Notes: generated from the sequence alone by a model not told the origin. DNA of 64,000 nt from Asanoa sp040654855 (GCF_040654855.1 NZ_JBFAIU010000001.1:34541-98540), one strand, 5' to 3'; counted from the stretch's first letter, positions 48,659-58,217 are shown. Program-made: numbers and translations.

Positions 48659-49453
48659 TTAACGGCTGGGACTCTTGCTCGGCAGTTGACTCGGCCTCGT
48701 CAGCATCTCTCCGACGAACCGGAAAGCTTCCGGCATGACGGACTTCCAGTAGTCCATGTCGTGCCCGCCGTCGCTGTAGTGCCCGGCGATCGGCGGCATG
48801 GGCAACTTCAGCTGCAGGGCCTGGACGTCCTCGAGGAGGCGGTCGTCGAGCCCGCACCAGAGCCCGATCGGCTGTGCGCGGAGCCGACCGACGCGCTCGA
48901 AGACGTCGTCACCGGGCGCGACGGCGGGCGAGAAGGCGGCGGTGGCCTTGACGAAGCCGCGGAAGGTCTGCGCGAGCCGCAGCGCGCCGGCGCCACCGGC
49001 GGACCAGCCCCAGACGGCGAGCCGGGCGATGTCGAAGCCGCGCTCGGCGCACCAGTCGGGCACCTCCTCGTAGACCATCCGCTGCGGATCGTCTCCGCTG
49101 TGCGGCCGCCAACCGAGCCGCGACCCATCGGCGCCCGCGAGCACGAACGGCGGCGCTCCCTTCTGGACGGCGCGGGTGAGCGCGCGCCCGAACCCGAGGC
49201 TGCGGTAGTGGCGGGGACGCCTGGACTCGCCGTGCAGGACGAGACAGACGGGTAGGCCTTTGCCGTCGCCGTACCCGGTGGGCACGGCGGTGTAGAAGTC
49301 GACGGCCTTGCCCCGGGTCTTGGACTCTCTCTCCTCGAGCCGCTCGTCCCCGGCTTGCGCCTCGGTCCCGGCGATCGCCAGCCCACTGACCGCGGCGGTG
49401 GCGGCCCCGGCCGCGGTGAGAATGGCAGCATTGATCAACGCCCGACGTCGCAC
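48659..49453 (-). CDS. Exported alpha/beta hydrolase
   Basis: A 264-residue hydrolase with an N-terminal export signal (MRRRALINAAILTAAGAATA, twin-arginine-like but lacking the full motif). Then come YTAVPTGYGDGKGLPVCLVL, the nucleophile elbow GWSAGGAGAL and a late GGHDMDYWKSVMP with the expected His. First gene of a four-gene run (gaps of 9, 3 and 12 bases to the following genes). If it acts outside the cell, the operon links an external hydrolysis step with two internal esterases and a ligase. Confidence 0.83.
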   Translation of the reverse strand: MRRRALINAAILTAAGAATAAVSGLAIAGTEAQAGDERLEERESKTRGKAVDFYTAVPTGYGDGKGLPVCLVLHGESRRPRHYRSLGFGRALTRAVQKGAPPFVLAGADGSRLGWRPHSGDDPQRMVYEEVPDWCAERGFDIARLAVWGWSAGGAGALRLAQTFRGFVKATAAFSPAVAPGDDVFERVGRLRAQPIGLWCGLDDRLLEDVQALQLKLPMPPIAGHYSDGGHDMDYWKSVMPEAFRFVGEMLTRPSQLPSKSPSR

Positions 49454-49493
49454 ACCTGATCAACGCCGGCTCGGGGCCTCCGTTATGCGCGCC

Positions 49494-49895
49494 TCAGACG
49501 CTTTCCAGGAACAGGTCGAGCGCGCTGAACCGCTCAGGGTCGAACTCGTCGCTCCAGCCTCGGCTGAGCACCGTCCGCCGCAGGACGTCGGGTGATCCCC
49601 GCAGTTCCTCGGCGTCTAGGTCGCTGACCACGACGACCTCGACCTGCGGTTGGCGCGCTCCGAAGACCTGCGCGAGGTCGTCGCCGACAACGAGCGCGAG
49701 GGGGAAGAACTTGCTGACCTGAGCCACGGCGTCCGCTGCCACGACGAAGACCCATTCTTCGTCACCGGGTTCCCACTGGACCCGCATCGACCGCGCGGCC
49801 GCGACGTCCTCCGCGACCGACACGGCCTGGTCCTCGCCCCACCCGGCCGGCGCTCCGTCGGGCCACCGCCGCAAGGCGGGATCAAGGTCAATCAA
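49494..49895 (-). CDS. Acidic small protein, candidate immunity protein
   Basis: A 133-residue strongly acidic protein (MIDLDPALRRWPDGAPAGWG, then EDVAAARSMRVQWEPGDEEW) with alternating strands and helices typical of small immunity proteins. The start is TTG at 49895, supported by AGGGAG six bases upstream. It overlaps the upstream basic gene by eight bases, so the two are coupled. No family recognised; the immunity role is inferred from charge, size and pairing. Confidence 0.6.
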   Translation of the reverse strand: MIDLDPALRRWPDGAPAGWGEDQAVSVAEDVAAARSMRVQWEPGDEEWVFVVAADAVAQVSKFFPLALVVGDDLAQVFGARQPQVEVVVVSDLDAEELRGSPDVLRRTVLSRGWSDEFDPERFSALDLFLESV

Positions 49896-50337
49896 GACGA
49901 CTCCCTGGTGCTGCGTGAATGGTCCCCGACCGTCGGCGGTAGACGTTCACCACGTTCGTGGGCTGTCCGGTCTTGTGATGAGTCCCGATGTCGCCGGCAA
50001 AGCGCACCTTCGCCTTCCCGCCCTTAGGTGTGTCCCAAAGATCGGCATGGTCGGCACGCTGCGCGGCATCCAACGTCAAGCGGTCGACGTCGGTGCCAGG
50101 GTAGAACGTGCTCTTGCCTGGCGGCCCTTGCCCGTGGGTGTGCTCAAGGTTCTTCTTCGAATTGACGCGATATCTTCCGTCGCTGACGAAACCGTGCCGG
50201 TCGCGTGTGATCGGGCGAGCCGCGAATGGCCCCGCCGGTTTGGGCAACGACGGGCGTCGCGCAGACCGCTTGGGGGGCTTCCGGAGAAACGCGAGTGCCT
50301 TGCGGATCAGTCGCCCCGTGCCGCGGCCCATCGCCAA
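49888..50337 (-). CDS. Basic small protein, candidate polymorphic-toxin domain
   Basis: A 149-residue basic protein. The first 50 residues are Arg/Lys/Pro-rich and linker-like; the remaining 100 form a compact domain with SKKNLEHTHGQGPPGKSTF, GTDVDRLTLDAAQRADHADL and GTHHKTGQPTNVVNVYRR. Conserved-looking His, Lys, Thr and Arg suit an RNase-type toxin module such as those at the C-termini of polymorphic toxins. I cannot name the family. No export domain is attached, which is odd: it may be an orphan module or a cytoplasmic toxin of a toxin-antitoxin pair with the acidic gene it overlaps. Confidence 0.55.
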   Translation of the reverse strand: MAMGRGTGRLIRKALAFLRKPPKRSARRPSLPKPAGPFAARPITRDRHGFVSDGRYRVNSKKNLEHTHGQGPPGKSTFYPGTDVDRLTLDAAQRADHADLWDTPKGGKAKVRFAGDIGTHHKTGQPTNVVNVYRRRSGTIHAAPGSRLD

Positions 50338-50579
50338 CCTCCTGTGTATCGGAGGTTATTGATGCGGGCCGCGAACCGCGAGCCCTGTGGACAACGGGGG
50401 GAAGATCTTCCGGCCGGAACCTTGGCTGGGCCGGGATATAGACCTATGCTGCTGCGTCGGGACCGGCAGGTCGTCGGCGGGGCCGATGCGGGTTGTCCCT
50501 CTAATCAACCCTTCACCTGACCCTCATCGGGAGCTTTGAGGGTTCAGCACGCGTCTATGCGGACCATAGTCTGCCGTCC

Positions 50580-53500
50580 ATGTTGGGCATCCCTCGTGCC
50601 GGGCGGCGTCGCTCGGCTGCTGCGCTGGTCGCTGCGGCGACCCTGTCCGCGTTCACCTTGACCAGTGCGCCCGCGAAAGCCGCACCAGGTGCGGCGCCGG
50701 TGAGCGCGCCCACCCAGACATACATCGTGCAGACCACCGATGCGCCCGCCGCCACCTACAACGGTGGTGTCGCCGGGCTGGCGCCCACCCGCGCCGCCGC
50801 CGGTGCCAAGCTCGACAGCGCCAGCAAGAATGTGCGGGCCTACCGCCAGCATCTGGCCGCGAGCCGGGACCGTGTGCTCGAACGCGCCGGGGTCGCCGCC
50901 ACCAAGGTCACCCACGACTACACGCTCGTGTTCGCCGGGTTCTCCGTCGAGCTGACCGCCGTCGAGGCCGAGCGGCTCAAGCGGACCCCGGGCGTCGCCA
51001 AGGTGTGGAAGAACGAGCTCGTACACGGTGAGACCTTCACGACGCCCGAGTTCGTCGGGCTCGACGGGCGCGATGGCGCCTGGCGCAAGGAGTTCGGCAA
51101 GCCCGAGCGGGCCGGCGAGGGCATCATCATCGGTGTCATCGACTCCGGCTTCTGGCCGGAGAACCCGAGCTTCGGGCCGCTGCCGACCCCGCGCAAGGAC
51201 CAGAAGGTCATCGACGCCAAGTGGAACGGCACCTGTGACCCGGGCATCGAACGGCCCGTGAGCTGCAACAACAAGGTGATCGGCGCACGCTGGTACGCGT
51301 CCAACAACATCTCCAAGGCCAACCCGGGCGAGTTCGACTCACCGCGTGACTACTACGGGCACGGCTCGCACACCGCCAGCACCGCGGGTGGCAACCACAA
51401 CGTGACCGCGACCATCAACGGTGCCGTCGCGGGTGTCATCTCCGGCATGGCCCCCGCCGCGCGTCTCTCGATCTACAAGGTGTTGTACGCGAACGCGGCC
51501 GGCACCCAGTCCGTCGGCAACAGCGTCGACATCGTCGCCGCGATCGACCAGGCCGTCGCCGACGGCGTGGACGTCATCAACTACTCGATCGGCGACAACA
51601 ACGACAGCTTCGGCGCCGTCGAGCTGTCCTTCCTGAACGCCGCCAACGCCGGTGTGTTCGTCGCGACCTCGGCCGGCAACAGCGGCCCGGGGGCGTCCAC
51701 GGTCGACAACGGCATGCCGTGGACGACCACCGTCGCCGCCGGCACCCACGACCGCTCGGCGACCAAGACGCTGACGCTCGGCAACGGGCAGGTCTACAAC
51801 GGCGTCGGCACCGGGCCGCAGTCGGTGACCGCGCCGGTCGTCGACGCCCGCACCAGCGGCGCCGCCGGCAGCACCGAGCTCCTCGCCGCGCAGTGTGTCA
51901 GCACCCCGCCGCAACTCGACCCCGCCAAGGTCGCCGGCAAGATCGTGCTCTGCGAGCGCGGCAACAACAACCGGGTCGACAAGAGCCTCGCGGTCAAGAA
52001 CGCCGGCGGCGTCGGCATGATCCAGTTCAACCCGACGCCCAACACGCTCAACGCCGACTACCACGCGGTGCCGTCGATCCACGTCGACCAGACCGTGGGT
52101 GCGGCGGTCAAGGCGTACATCGCCGCCGGTGGCAACCCGACCGCGACGATCTCGGCGGCCAGCAACGCGAAGGTGCGCGCGCCGATCGTGGCGACGTTCT
52201 CCAGCCGCGGGCCCGGCAACTCCAGCGGCGGCGACCTGCTCAAGCCGGACATCATGGCGCCGGGCGTCGACGTGGTCGCGGCCACCGGCCCCGACAGCCA
52301 CAACGGGAACCTGTGGGACACGAACAGCGGCACCTCGATGGCCAGCCCGCACATCGCCGGCATCGGCGCGCTGCTGCTCGCCAAGCACCCCAACTGGTCC
52401 CCGATGATGGTCAAGTCGGCGCTGATGACCACCGCCGGTGTGAAGGACAACGAAGGAAAGCCGATCCAGGACGAGGCCGACAGCACCGACGCCAACCCGC
52501 TCGAGATGGGCGCCGGCCAGGTCGCGGCCGGTGACGCGTTCGAACCGGGCCTGGTCTACGACTCCGGCATCACCCAGTGGCTGCAGTACTCGTGCGGCAT
52601 CGGTGTCCACCTCACCTCGGGTGGTCAGGACGTCTGCGACAGCGTCGGCACCGTCGACCCGAGCGACTACAACAGCCCGACCCTCGCGGTGGGCGACCTG
52701 GCCGGCAAGCAGACGCTGACCCGCACGGTGACCAACGTGAGCAAGCTGCCGGCGCTGTACCTGCCGACCGTGCAGGCGCCGCCCGGCTTCAAGGTCGACG
52801 TGTCACCGAAGATCATCGCGCTGCTCCCCGGCAAGAAGCAGACGTTCAAGGTGACGGTCACCCGTACCACCGGAGCCTTCGGGCAATGGTCCTTCGGCTC
52901 CCTGCGCTGGCGCGACCTGCTCGGCCACGACGTGCGCAGCGCGATCGCGGTCCGGCCGGTGCCGGTCGCGGTGCCGCTGGAGGCGAGCGGCACGGGCGCG
53001 AGCGGCCAGGCCGCGCTGCCGGTCACGGCCGGCTACGCGGGCACGCTCGGCGCGCAGGGTCACGGCCTGCAGGCGGCCACGGTCGACCAGTGGGACCTGA
53101 CGCCGAACCCGGCCACGTCGTTCAACGCGAACGCCCCGGCCACGGCCAGCGACACCGTCGCGGTCACGGTCGACGTGCCCGCCGGCACCAAGGTGGCCAG
53201 GTTCGCGACCTTCGACGCGGACTACGCCGCCGGCACCGACATCGACGTCTTCGTCTACCGGCAAGGGGCGGACGGCGCACTCACGCCGGCCGGCCAGAGC
53301 GCCAGCGGCACGTCGGAGGAGTCGGTGACGGTCACGGAGCCGGGCACGTACCGCGTGTTCATCGACCTGTTCGCCGCGCCGGGTGCGACCACGGTCAAGC
53401 ACAACAGCTGGGTCGTGCCGCCGGGCAACAGCGGCAACCTGACGGTCACGCCGCCCACCCAGCAGGTGACGGTCGGCGGCGCCGTCACGGTCACGGCGGC

Positions 53501-53600
53501 CTGGAACGGGCTGACCGCCGGCCAGCGCTACCTCGGCGTCATCGAGTACACCGACGGCGCCACCACCCTGGGGAGCACCAACCTCATGGTCGTGGCGTAA
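50580..53600 (+). CDS. Secreted subtilisin-like serine protease (S8, PA domain)
   Basis: A 1006-residue secreted protease. Signal peptide to about residue 34; inhibitor-I9 propeptide (about 45-145, YTLVFAGFSVELTAVEAERL); peptidase S8 with catalytic Asp188 (GVIDSGFWPE), His261 (GHGSHTA), oxyanion Asn in SAGNSGPG and Ser586 (SGTSMASPH). A PA insert (about 400-520) lies between His and Ser, as in plant-type and C5a-type subtilases, followed by an Fn3-like domain and a bacterial pre-peptidase-like beta domain (about 860-1006). It degrades external protein. The ATG at 50580 has no ribosome site; a -10-like CATAGT at 50565-50570 suggests a leaderless start. Confidence 0.94.
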   Translation: MLGIPRAGRRRSAAALVAAATLSAFTLTSAPAKAAPGAAPVSAPTQTYIVQTTDAPAATYNGGVAGLAPTRAAAGAKLDSASKNVRAYRQHLAASRDRVLERAGVAATKVTHDYTLVFAGFSVELTAVEAERLKRTPGVAKVWKNELVHGETFTTPEFVGLDGRDGAWRKEFGKPERAGEGIIIGVIDSGFWPENPSFGPLPTPRKDQKVIDAKWNGTCDPGIERPVSCNNKVIGARWYASNNISKANPGEFDSPRDYYGHGSHTASTAGGNHNVTATINGAVAGVISGMAPAARLSIYKVLYANAAGTQSVGNSVDIVAAIDQAVADGVDVINYSIGDNNDSFGAVELSFLNAANAGVFVATSAGNSGPGASTVDNGMPWTTTVAAGTHDRSATKTLTLGNGQVYNGVGTGPQSVTAPVVDARTSGAAGSTELLAAQCVSTPPQLDPAKVAGKIVLCERGNNNRVDKSLAVKNAGGVGMIQFNPTPNTLNADYHAVPSIHVDQTVGAAVKAYIAAGGNPTATISAASNAKVRAPIVATFSSRGPGNSSGGDLLKPDIMAPGVDVVAATGPDSHNGNLWDTNSGTSMASPHIAGIGALLLAKHPNWSPMMVKSALMTTAGVKDNEGKPIQDEADSTDANPLEMGAGQVAAGDAFEPGLVYDSGITQWLQYSCGIGVHLTSGGQDVCDSVGTVDPSDYNSPTLAVGDLAGKQTLTRTVTNVSKLPALYLPTVQAPPGFKVDVSPKIIALLPGKKQTFKVTVTRTTGAFGQWSFGSLRWRDLLGHDVRSAIAVRPVPVAVPLEASGTGASGQAALPVTAGYAGTLGAQGHGLQAATVDQWDLTPNPATSFNANAPATASDTVAVTVDVPAGTKVARFATFDADYAAGTDIDVFVYRQGADGALTPAGQSASGTSEESVTVTEPGTYRVFIDLFAAPGATTVKHNSWVVPPGNSGNLTVTPPTQQVTVGGAVTVTAAWNGLTAGQRYLGVIEYTDGATTLGSTNLMVVA

Positions 53601-53612
53601 CCCGCGGTTGCG

Positions 53613-53646
53613 GAAAGGGCGTCCTCCGGCGGAGGGCGCCCTTTTC
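53613..53646 (+). terminator. Terminator after the subtilase gene
   Basis: GAAAGGGCG-TCCTCC (53613-53627) pairs with GGAGGG-CGCCCTTTTC (53631-53646), one bulge, three-base loop, ending in a TTTT. It begins 12 bases after the protease stop. Confidence 0.8.
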
Positions 53647-53661
53647 GATACGGTGGGCCGC

Positions 53662-54177
53662 ATGGCACTGGAGATCTCGTTCGCCCGCCCCACGGCCGTC
53701 ACCGAGGTCACGGACCTGGTCAACCGGGTCTACGCGGACGCGGAGAAGGGGCTGTGGCTGCCGGGCACCCAGCGCACCGACGAGACCGAGGTCGCGTCGG
53801 TCATCGCGGCGGACGAGCTGGCCGTGGCCCGGGCGGGCACGGCGCTCCTCGGCGCGGTGCGCGTCCAACGCCTGCCCGGCGGCGAGGGCGAGTTCGGCAT
53901 GCTGGCCGCCGACCCGGCGCACCGCGGCGTCGGCGTCGGACGCGAGCTGGTGACCTTCGCCGAGCGGTGGGCCCGGCAGCAGGGGCTCACCACGATGCAG
54001 CTCGAGCTGCTCGTGCCCCGCGACTGGACGCACCCGGTCAAGGAGTTCCTCCGCGAGTGGTACACCCGCATCGGCTACCGCCCGGTGCGCCGGGATCCGT
54101 TCGAGATCGCGTACCCGAACCTCGAACCGCGCCTGGCCACCCCCTGCGACTTCGTCGTCTACCACAAGCCGCTCTAG
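53662..54177 (+). CDS. GNAT N-acetyltransferase
   Basis: A 171-residue acetyltransferase. The acetyl-CoA loop is DPAHRGVGVGRELV and the rest has the usual mixed fold (EFGMLAADP, MQLELLVPRDW). The substrate is unknown; it is not RimI-like in detail. ATG 53662 begins the fold; an in-frame ATG-like start 18 codons upstream lies within the terminator. The 3' end overlaps the convergent EAL gene by four bases. Confidence 0.85.
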   Translation: MALEISFARPTAVTEVTDLVNRVYADAEKGLWLPGTQRTDETEVASVIAADELAVARAGTALLGAVRVQRLPGGEGEFGMLAADPAHRGVGVGRELVTFAERWARQQGLTTMQLELLVPRDWTHPVKEFLREWYTRIGYRPVRRDPFEIAYPNLEPRLATPCDFVVYHKPL

Positions 54178-55397
54178 CCGCGGCCCAGCCGACGGATCAG
54201 CGGCAGGGTCGCCTCGACGACCCGCTCGCGGTCGTAGCAGATGCCGGCGTCGAAGCCGGTGGCGGTTTCCCGGGCGAACACCCCGCTCGCGTAGTGGCTG
54301 CCGATGAACAAGGCCGCCCGTTCGTTGACGAGCGGGTCGCCGGCGTCGAGCGGCACGCCGCGGACCCGGCCGCTCGGCACGCGCGGCACGCCGTGGCCCA
54401 GCAGGTAGACCTCGATGCCGCGGGCCGTTATGTAGCCGTAGCGCAGCCGCGCCTCGTCGTCCAGGTTGCCCGCGTGGCCGACGTTGACCACCAGGATGGC
54501 CGAGTCGTCGGTGTGCAGCGCCTGGTTCTCGATGTGTCCCGTCATCGCGGCGAGTAACGGCTCCGTGGTCGGGTTGACCGGGTCGGTGCGGGAGAGCATC
54601 TCGAACGGGGTCTTCACCGGGACCTCGCGCGGCGTGACCCGGGCCAGTTCGAGCGTCGAGACGCGCACCCTCGCGGGCAGCTCGCCCGGCCGGCCGAACA
54701 GGTAACCCTGTGCCAGGGTCGCACCGAGGGAGCGGGCCACCTCCAGGTGCTCCTCGTCCTCGATGCCCTCGGCGAGGATCTGCGCGCCGCTGCGGGCGGC
54801 CTCGTGCAGCACCGCGTTGATGACGTGCGACACCGCCCAGGCCGGCGAGTGGGCCTGCACCACACTCCGGTCGATCTTGATGATGTCGGGGTTGACCAGC
54901 GGCATCGCCGCCAGGCTCGACGGTTCGACGCCGACGTCGTCGAGCGCCACCCGGCCGCGCAGCCGGCGCGCGTGCATGACGGCGTCCATCAGGGCCGGCG
55001 GGTCCTGCGTCACCGCGCGCTCCGTGATCTCGATGACCACCTGCCGCTCGCGCATCAGGTCCTCGAACACGTCGAGGAGCCGTTGCCGGAACGGGCCGCG
55101 CAGCGTGTACGGGTCGAGGTTGACGAACAACGCCAGGTCAGCGCTGGCCGAGGCCATGAAGCGCTCGCCGGCGACGTCCGCGCAGAGCCAGTCCAGGTCG
55201 GCCTGGCGGCCCAGCCGCGCCGCCGTGTGGAAAAGTGCGGCGGCCGACTCGTAGGGCCCCCGCGGGCCGCGGGCCAGCGCCTCGAAGCCCACCACGGAGC
55301 GGTCGGCGACCGACACGACCGGCTGGAAAACGGGATAGACCGCACGGTCCCGGAGGATCGCCTCGAACTGGTCGTCTAATGACGGTCCGGCACCCAT
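54174..55397 (-). CDS. EAL-DICT cyclic-di-GMP phosphodiesterase-like protein
   Basis: A 407-residue cytoplasmic protein. EAL domain (about 10-245): FEALARG, NLDP, EITE, LDDVG, KIDRS, AEGIED and QGYLFGRP all hold the expected catalytic positions. However, loop 6, normally DDFGTGYSS, reads DDVGVEPSS, so activity or dimer regulation may be altered. A DICT domain fills the C-terminal third (about 260-400), a sensor linked to light or c-di-GMP proteins. ATG 55397 is preceded by GGAGG. It could oppose the GGDEF protein encoded near 17 kb. Confidence 0.88.
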   Translation of the reverse strand: MGAGPSLDDQFEAILRDRAVYPVFQPVVSVADRSVVGFEALARGPRGPYESAAALFHTAARLGRQADLDWLCADVAGERFMASASADLALFVNLDPYTLRGPFRQRLLDVFEDLMRERQVVIEITERAVTQDPPALMDAVMHARRLRGRVALDDVGVEPSSLAAMPLVNPDIIKIDRSVVQAHSPAWAVSHVINAVLHEAARSGAQILAEGIEDEEHLEVARSLGATLAQGYLFGRPGELPARVRVSTLELARVTPREVPVKTPFEMLSRTDPVNPTTEPLLAAMTGHIENQALHTDDSAILVVNVGHAGNLDDEARLRYGYITARGIEVYLLGHGVPRVPSGRVRGVPLDAGDPLVNERAALFIGSHYASGVFARETATGFDAGICYDRERVVEATLPLIRRLGRG

Positions 55398-55484
55398 CGC
55401 GACCAGGCCTCCCTAGTGCTTTGCCTGAAGACCTCCCGCACTGGCGACGCTAACAAGCCCCTGGCCGGCCGACCACGCGAATCG

Positions 55485-58217
55485 TCAAGCCGGGGGAGAA
55501 CCACCCAACGCGCGGGTGAGCTGGGCCCGGTTGCGCACGCCGTGCCGCCGGTAGAGCCGGGTCAGCTTTGCCTCGATCGCCTTGACCGAGAGGTGGGTGG
55601 CTCGCGCGATCTCCCGGTTGGTCGCGCCGGCCAGCACGAGGTCGACGATCCGCCGCTCGGTCTCGGACAACCCCTGACCGTGCCCGCCGTCGAGCCGGGC
55701 CAGCTCGGCCTCGGCGGCGGCCAGCCACGGCGCCGCGCCGACGGCCGCGTAGCCGGCGACGGCCTCGACCAGCGCCGACCGGGCCGCGCCCCGGCGGTGC
55801 GCGCGCCGTTCGAGGGTCGCGAGCGTGTGCCAGGCCTTCGCGACCTCCATCGGGTACGGGTGCCCGCCGGCCTCGGCCAGCGCCTCCGCCAGGTCGACCG
55901 CGGCCTCCCGCGGCTCACCGGCCGCCGCCCGCAGCAGCGCGCCGGCCCGGGCGAGTCCGAGGCGGACGACGTCCCGGTGGAGCGCGGTCGCCACCGACCG
56001 GGTCTCCCGCAGCAGCTCCGCCGCCTCGTCGAGCTCGCCGACGGCGGTCAGCCCCTCGACGAAGTCGGCGTGCCAGAGGAAGATCGCCGGGTCGTTGCGG
56101 CCGTGCCGGCGCTCGAGCTCGCGCGCTTTGCGGAACTCCGCCACCGCCGCCTCCGGCGCGCCCTGGAAGAGCAGCACCTGGCCGTACGCCGCGCGGGCCA
56201 GGCGCAGCCAGTCCTCGTCGCCGGCCGCGGAGCAGGCCTCGATCGCCTGGACCAGCAGGCTGGCCGCCACCGCCGGCGAGCCGGCCAGCGTCTCGCCCAG
56301 CGCGCCGACCACGAGACCGTGCCCGGGGGTCGCCTCCATGTCGAGGATCAGCCGCATCCCCTCCCGGCCGGCGCGCAGCGCGTCGGCGCCGCGCCCCGAG
56401 CGGAAGTAGATCGACGCGGAGGCGAGCAGCACGGTCGACAGGTCGCGCAGCGTGCCGGAGCGGAGCACCGCGTCGCGCTGGGCCTCGATCACCCGCGTCG
56501 ACTCGGCCATGTCACCGGCGTACGCCCGGCCGCGCGCGTAGATGGCCGCGGCGTGCACGCTCTCGGTGCTCGGCGGCAGGTCGGCGGCGAGCGAGGCGAC
56601 GTCGCTGAGCAGCTTGGCGCTCTCGGGGTCGTTGGCGCCGCGGATCAACGACCGGCTGGCCAGCAGCGACACGAGCTGGTCCGGGGCGCCGGCCTCGCGG
56701 GCCTCCTCCTCGCCCCGCTTGAGGTCCGCGTCGGCGAACTCGATGTCGCCGTCGTAGTAGGCCTTCAGCGCCCGGTAGTGCCGCACCCGGCAGAGCAGCG
56801 CGGGGTCGTCGCCCGCGTCGGCGAACGCCGCGTCGATCACCGGGCCGACCGCCGACTGGTCCTGGCCGGCGAGGTCGACGATGAGCAGCCGGGCGCCGAC
56901 GCGCACGACGGGGTCGTCGGCACCGGCCAGCGCCGCGGTGGCCAGCCGATGCGCGTCGGCGGTGAGGCCCGCGGCCTGCGCGTGCTCGGCGGCCTCGTAG
57001 CGGCGGGCCGCGGCGACACCGCGCAGCGCCGTCGGGGTCCGCTCGGCGGCCCGCTCGGCGAGATCGGCGGCGACGGCCGGCGCGCCGCGCATCCGGGCGG
57101 TGGTGGCCGCCTCGGCGAGCTGGGCGGCGAGGTCCTCGTCGGCGTGCGGCCGGGCCAGCGCCAGGTGGCGGGCGCGCTCGACGGAGTCGTCGGTGTGCGC
57201 GGCGATGTGTTCGTGCGCGGCGGACCGGGCGGCGGGCGTGGCGTCGGCGTAGACCAGCTCGCGCAGCAACGGGTGGGCGAACCGGACAGTCTCGTCCGGG
57301 CCGACGGTGGCGAGCCCCGCCTGCATCGCGGCGTCGAGCCCCGCCTTGGCGTCGCCGTCGCGGCCGATCAGCGCCACTGTCGGCCGGGCGGCCGCGGCGG
57401 CCCGCAGCAGCACCGGGCCGCTGTGCGCGGGCAGGCTGGCCAGCCGCCGGGCGAGCAGCGGGCGGAGCCGTTCGGGCACGGGCAGCGGCTGGTCGACGCC
57501 GATCGTGCCGCCGCGGGCGACCAGCGTGCGGCCCAGCTCGACGGCGAGCAGCGGGTTGCCCTGGCTCGCCTCGTGCACGCGGGCGATGGTCGACAGGGAC
57601 AGCACCGGCCCGAACCGCTCGCGGAGCAGGTCGGCCGTGTCGTATTCGGTCAGCGGCGGGAGCATCAGCTCGGTGACCGGCGCGGGGCACAGGTCGCTGT
57701 GCAGCGGCCCGGCCGACTCGACCCGCTCGGCGCCCAGCACGCGGACGCGCGCGCCGCCCAGCCGGCGGGCGACGAACCGCAGCACGCCGGCGCTGTGCGG
57801 GTCGACCCACTGCAGGTCGTCGACGAGCAGCAGCACCGTGCGGTTGGCGGCCAGGCGGCGGAGCACCTCGAGGGTGGCGAGACGGACCGCGAGCTGGTCC
57901 TGCGCGGTGACCGGGGCGGCGCCCCGGAGCAGGGCGCCGTCGAACGCCGCCCGCAGGTGGCGCGGCAGCCCGTCGCCGCTGACGCCGTCGAACAGGTCGA
58001 CGAGCGTCAGGTAGGGCAGGCCCGACTCGACCTCGGCGGCGTTGGCGCGCAGCACCAGCGCGTCGCCGGCGAGCGCCGGGTAGGCCGCGAGCACGGTCGA
58101 CTTGCCGATGCCGGCCGGACCGTAGACGACCACGCTCTCGCCGGCGCTGAGCCGGACGTGTAGCTGGTCGAGCACGTCGGACCGGCCAACCGGCGCCGTG
58201 TCGCGGGTAACTGCCAC
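55485..58217 (-). CDS. LAL-type LuxR-family regulator with AAA ATPase
   Basis: A 910-residue large ATP-binding LuxR regulator. Walker A GPAGIGKST (33-41) and Walker B LLLVDDLQWVD are intact. A long helical TPR-like middle (about 330-830) precedes the C-terminal LuxR HTH (about 845-905: LSETERRIVDLVLAGATNRE, IARATHLSVKAIEAKLTRLY). Such proteins are typically cluster-situated or maltose-like activators driven by inducer binding. No target operon is obvious; the nearby EAL gene or the Hsp70 gene are possible. GTG start at 58217. Confidence 0.92.
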   Translation of the reverse strand: MAVTRDTAPVGRSDVLDQLHVRLSAGESVVVYGPAGIGKSTVLAAYPALAGDALVLRANAAEVESGLPYLTLVDLFDGVSGDGLPRHLRAAFDGALLRGAAPVTAQDQLAVRLATLEVLRRLAANRTVLLLVDDLQWVDPHSAGVLRFVARRLGGARVRVLGAERVESAGPLHSDLCPAPVTELMLPPLTEYDTADLLRERFGPVLSLSTIARVHEASQGNPLLAVELGRTLVARGGTIGVDQPLPVPERLRPLLARRLASLPAHSGPVLLRAAAAARPTVALIGRDGDAKAGLDAAMQAGLATVGPDETVRFAHPLLRELVYADATPAARSAAHEHIAAHTDDSVERARHLALARPHADEDLAAQLAEAATTARMRGAPAVAADLAERAAERTPTALRGVAAARRYEAAEHAQAAGLTADAHRLATAALAGADDPVVRVGARLLIVDLAGQDQSAVGPVIDAAFADAGDDPALLCRVRHYRALKAYYDGDIEFADADLKRGEEEAREAGAPDQLVSLLASRSLIRGANDPESAKLLSDVASLAADLPPSTESVHAAAIYARGRAYAGDMAESTRVIEAQRDAVLRSGTLRDLSTVLLASASIYFRSGRGADALRAGREGMRLILDMEATPGHGLVVGALGETLAGSPAVAASLLVQAIEACSAAGDEDWLRLARAAYGQVLLFQGAPEAAVAEFRKARELERRHGRNDPAIFLWHADFVEGLTAVGELDEAAELLRETRSVATALHRDVVRLGLARAGALLRAAAGEPREAAVDLAEALAEAGGHPYPMEVAKAWHTLATLERRAHRRGAARSALVEAVAGYAAVGAAPWLAAAEAELARLDGGHGQGLSETERRIVDLVLAGATNREIARATHLSVKAIEAKLTRLYRRHGVRNRAQLTRALGGSPPA

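Noticed and set aside
55416..58163. 915-codon plus-strand open frame opposite the LAL regulator
   Set aside because: Antisense shadow of a gene with intact Walker motifs and a LuxR HTH; product is His/Arg/Gly-rich without structure.
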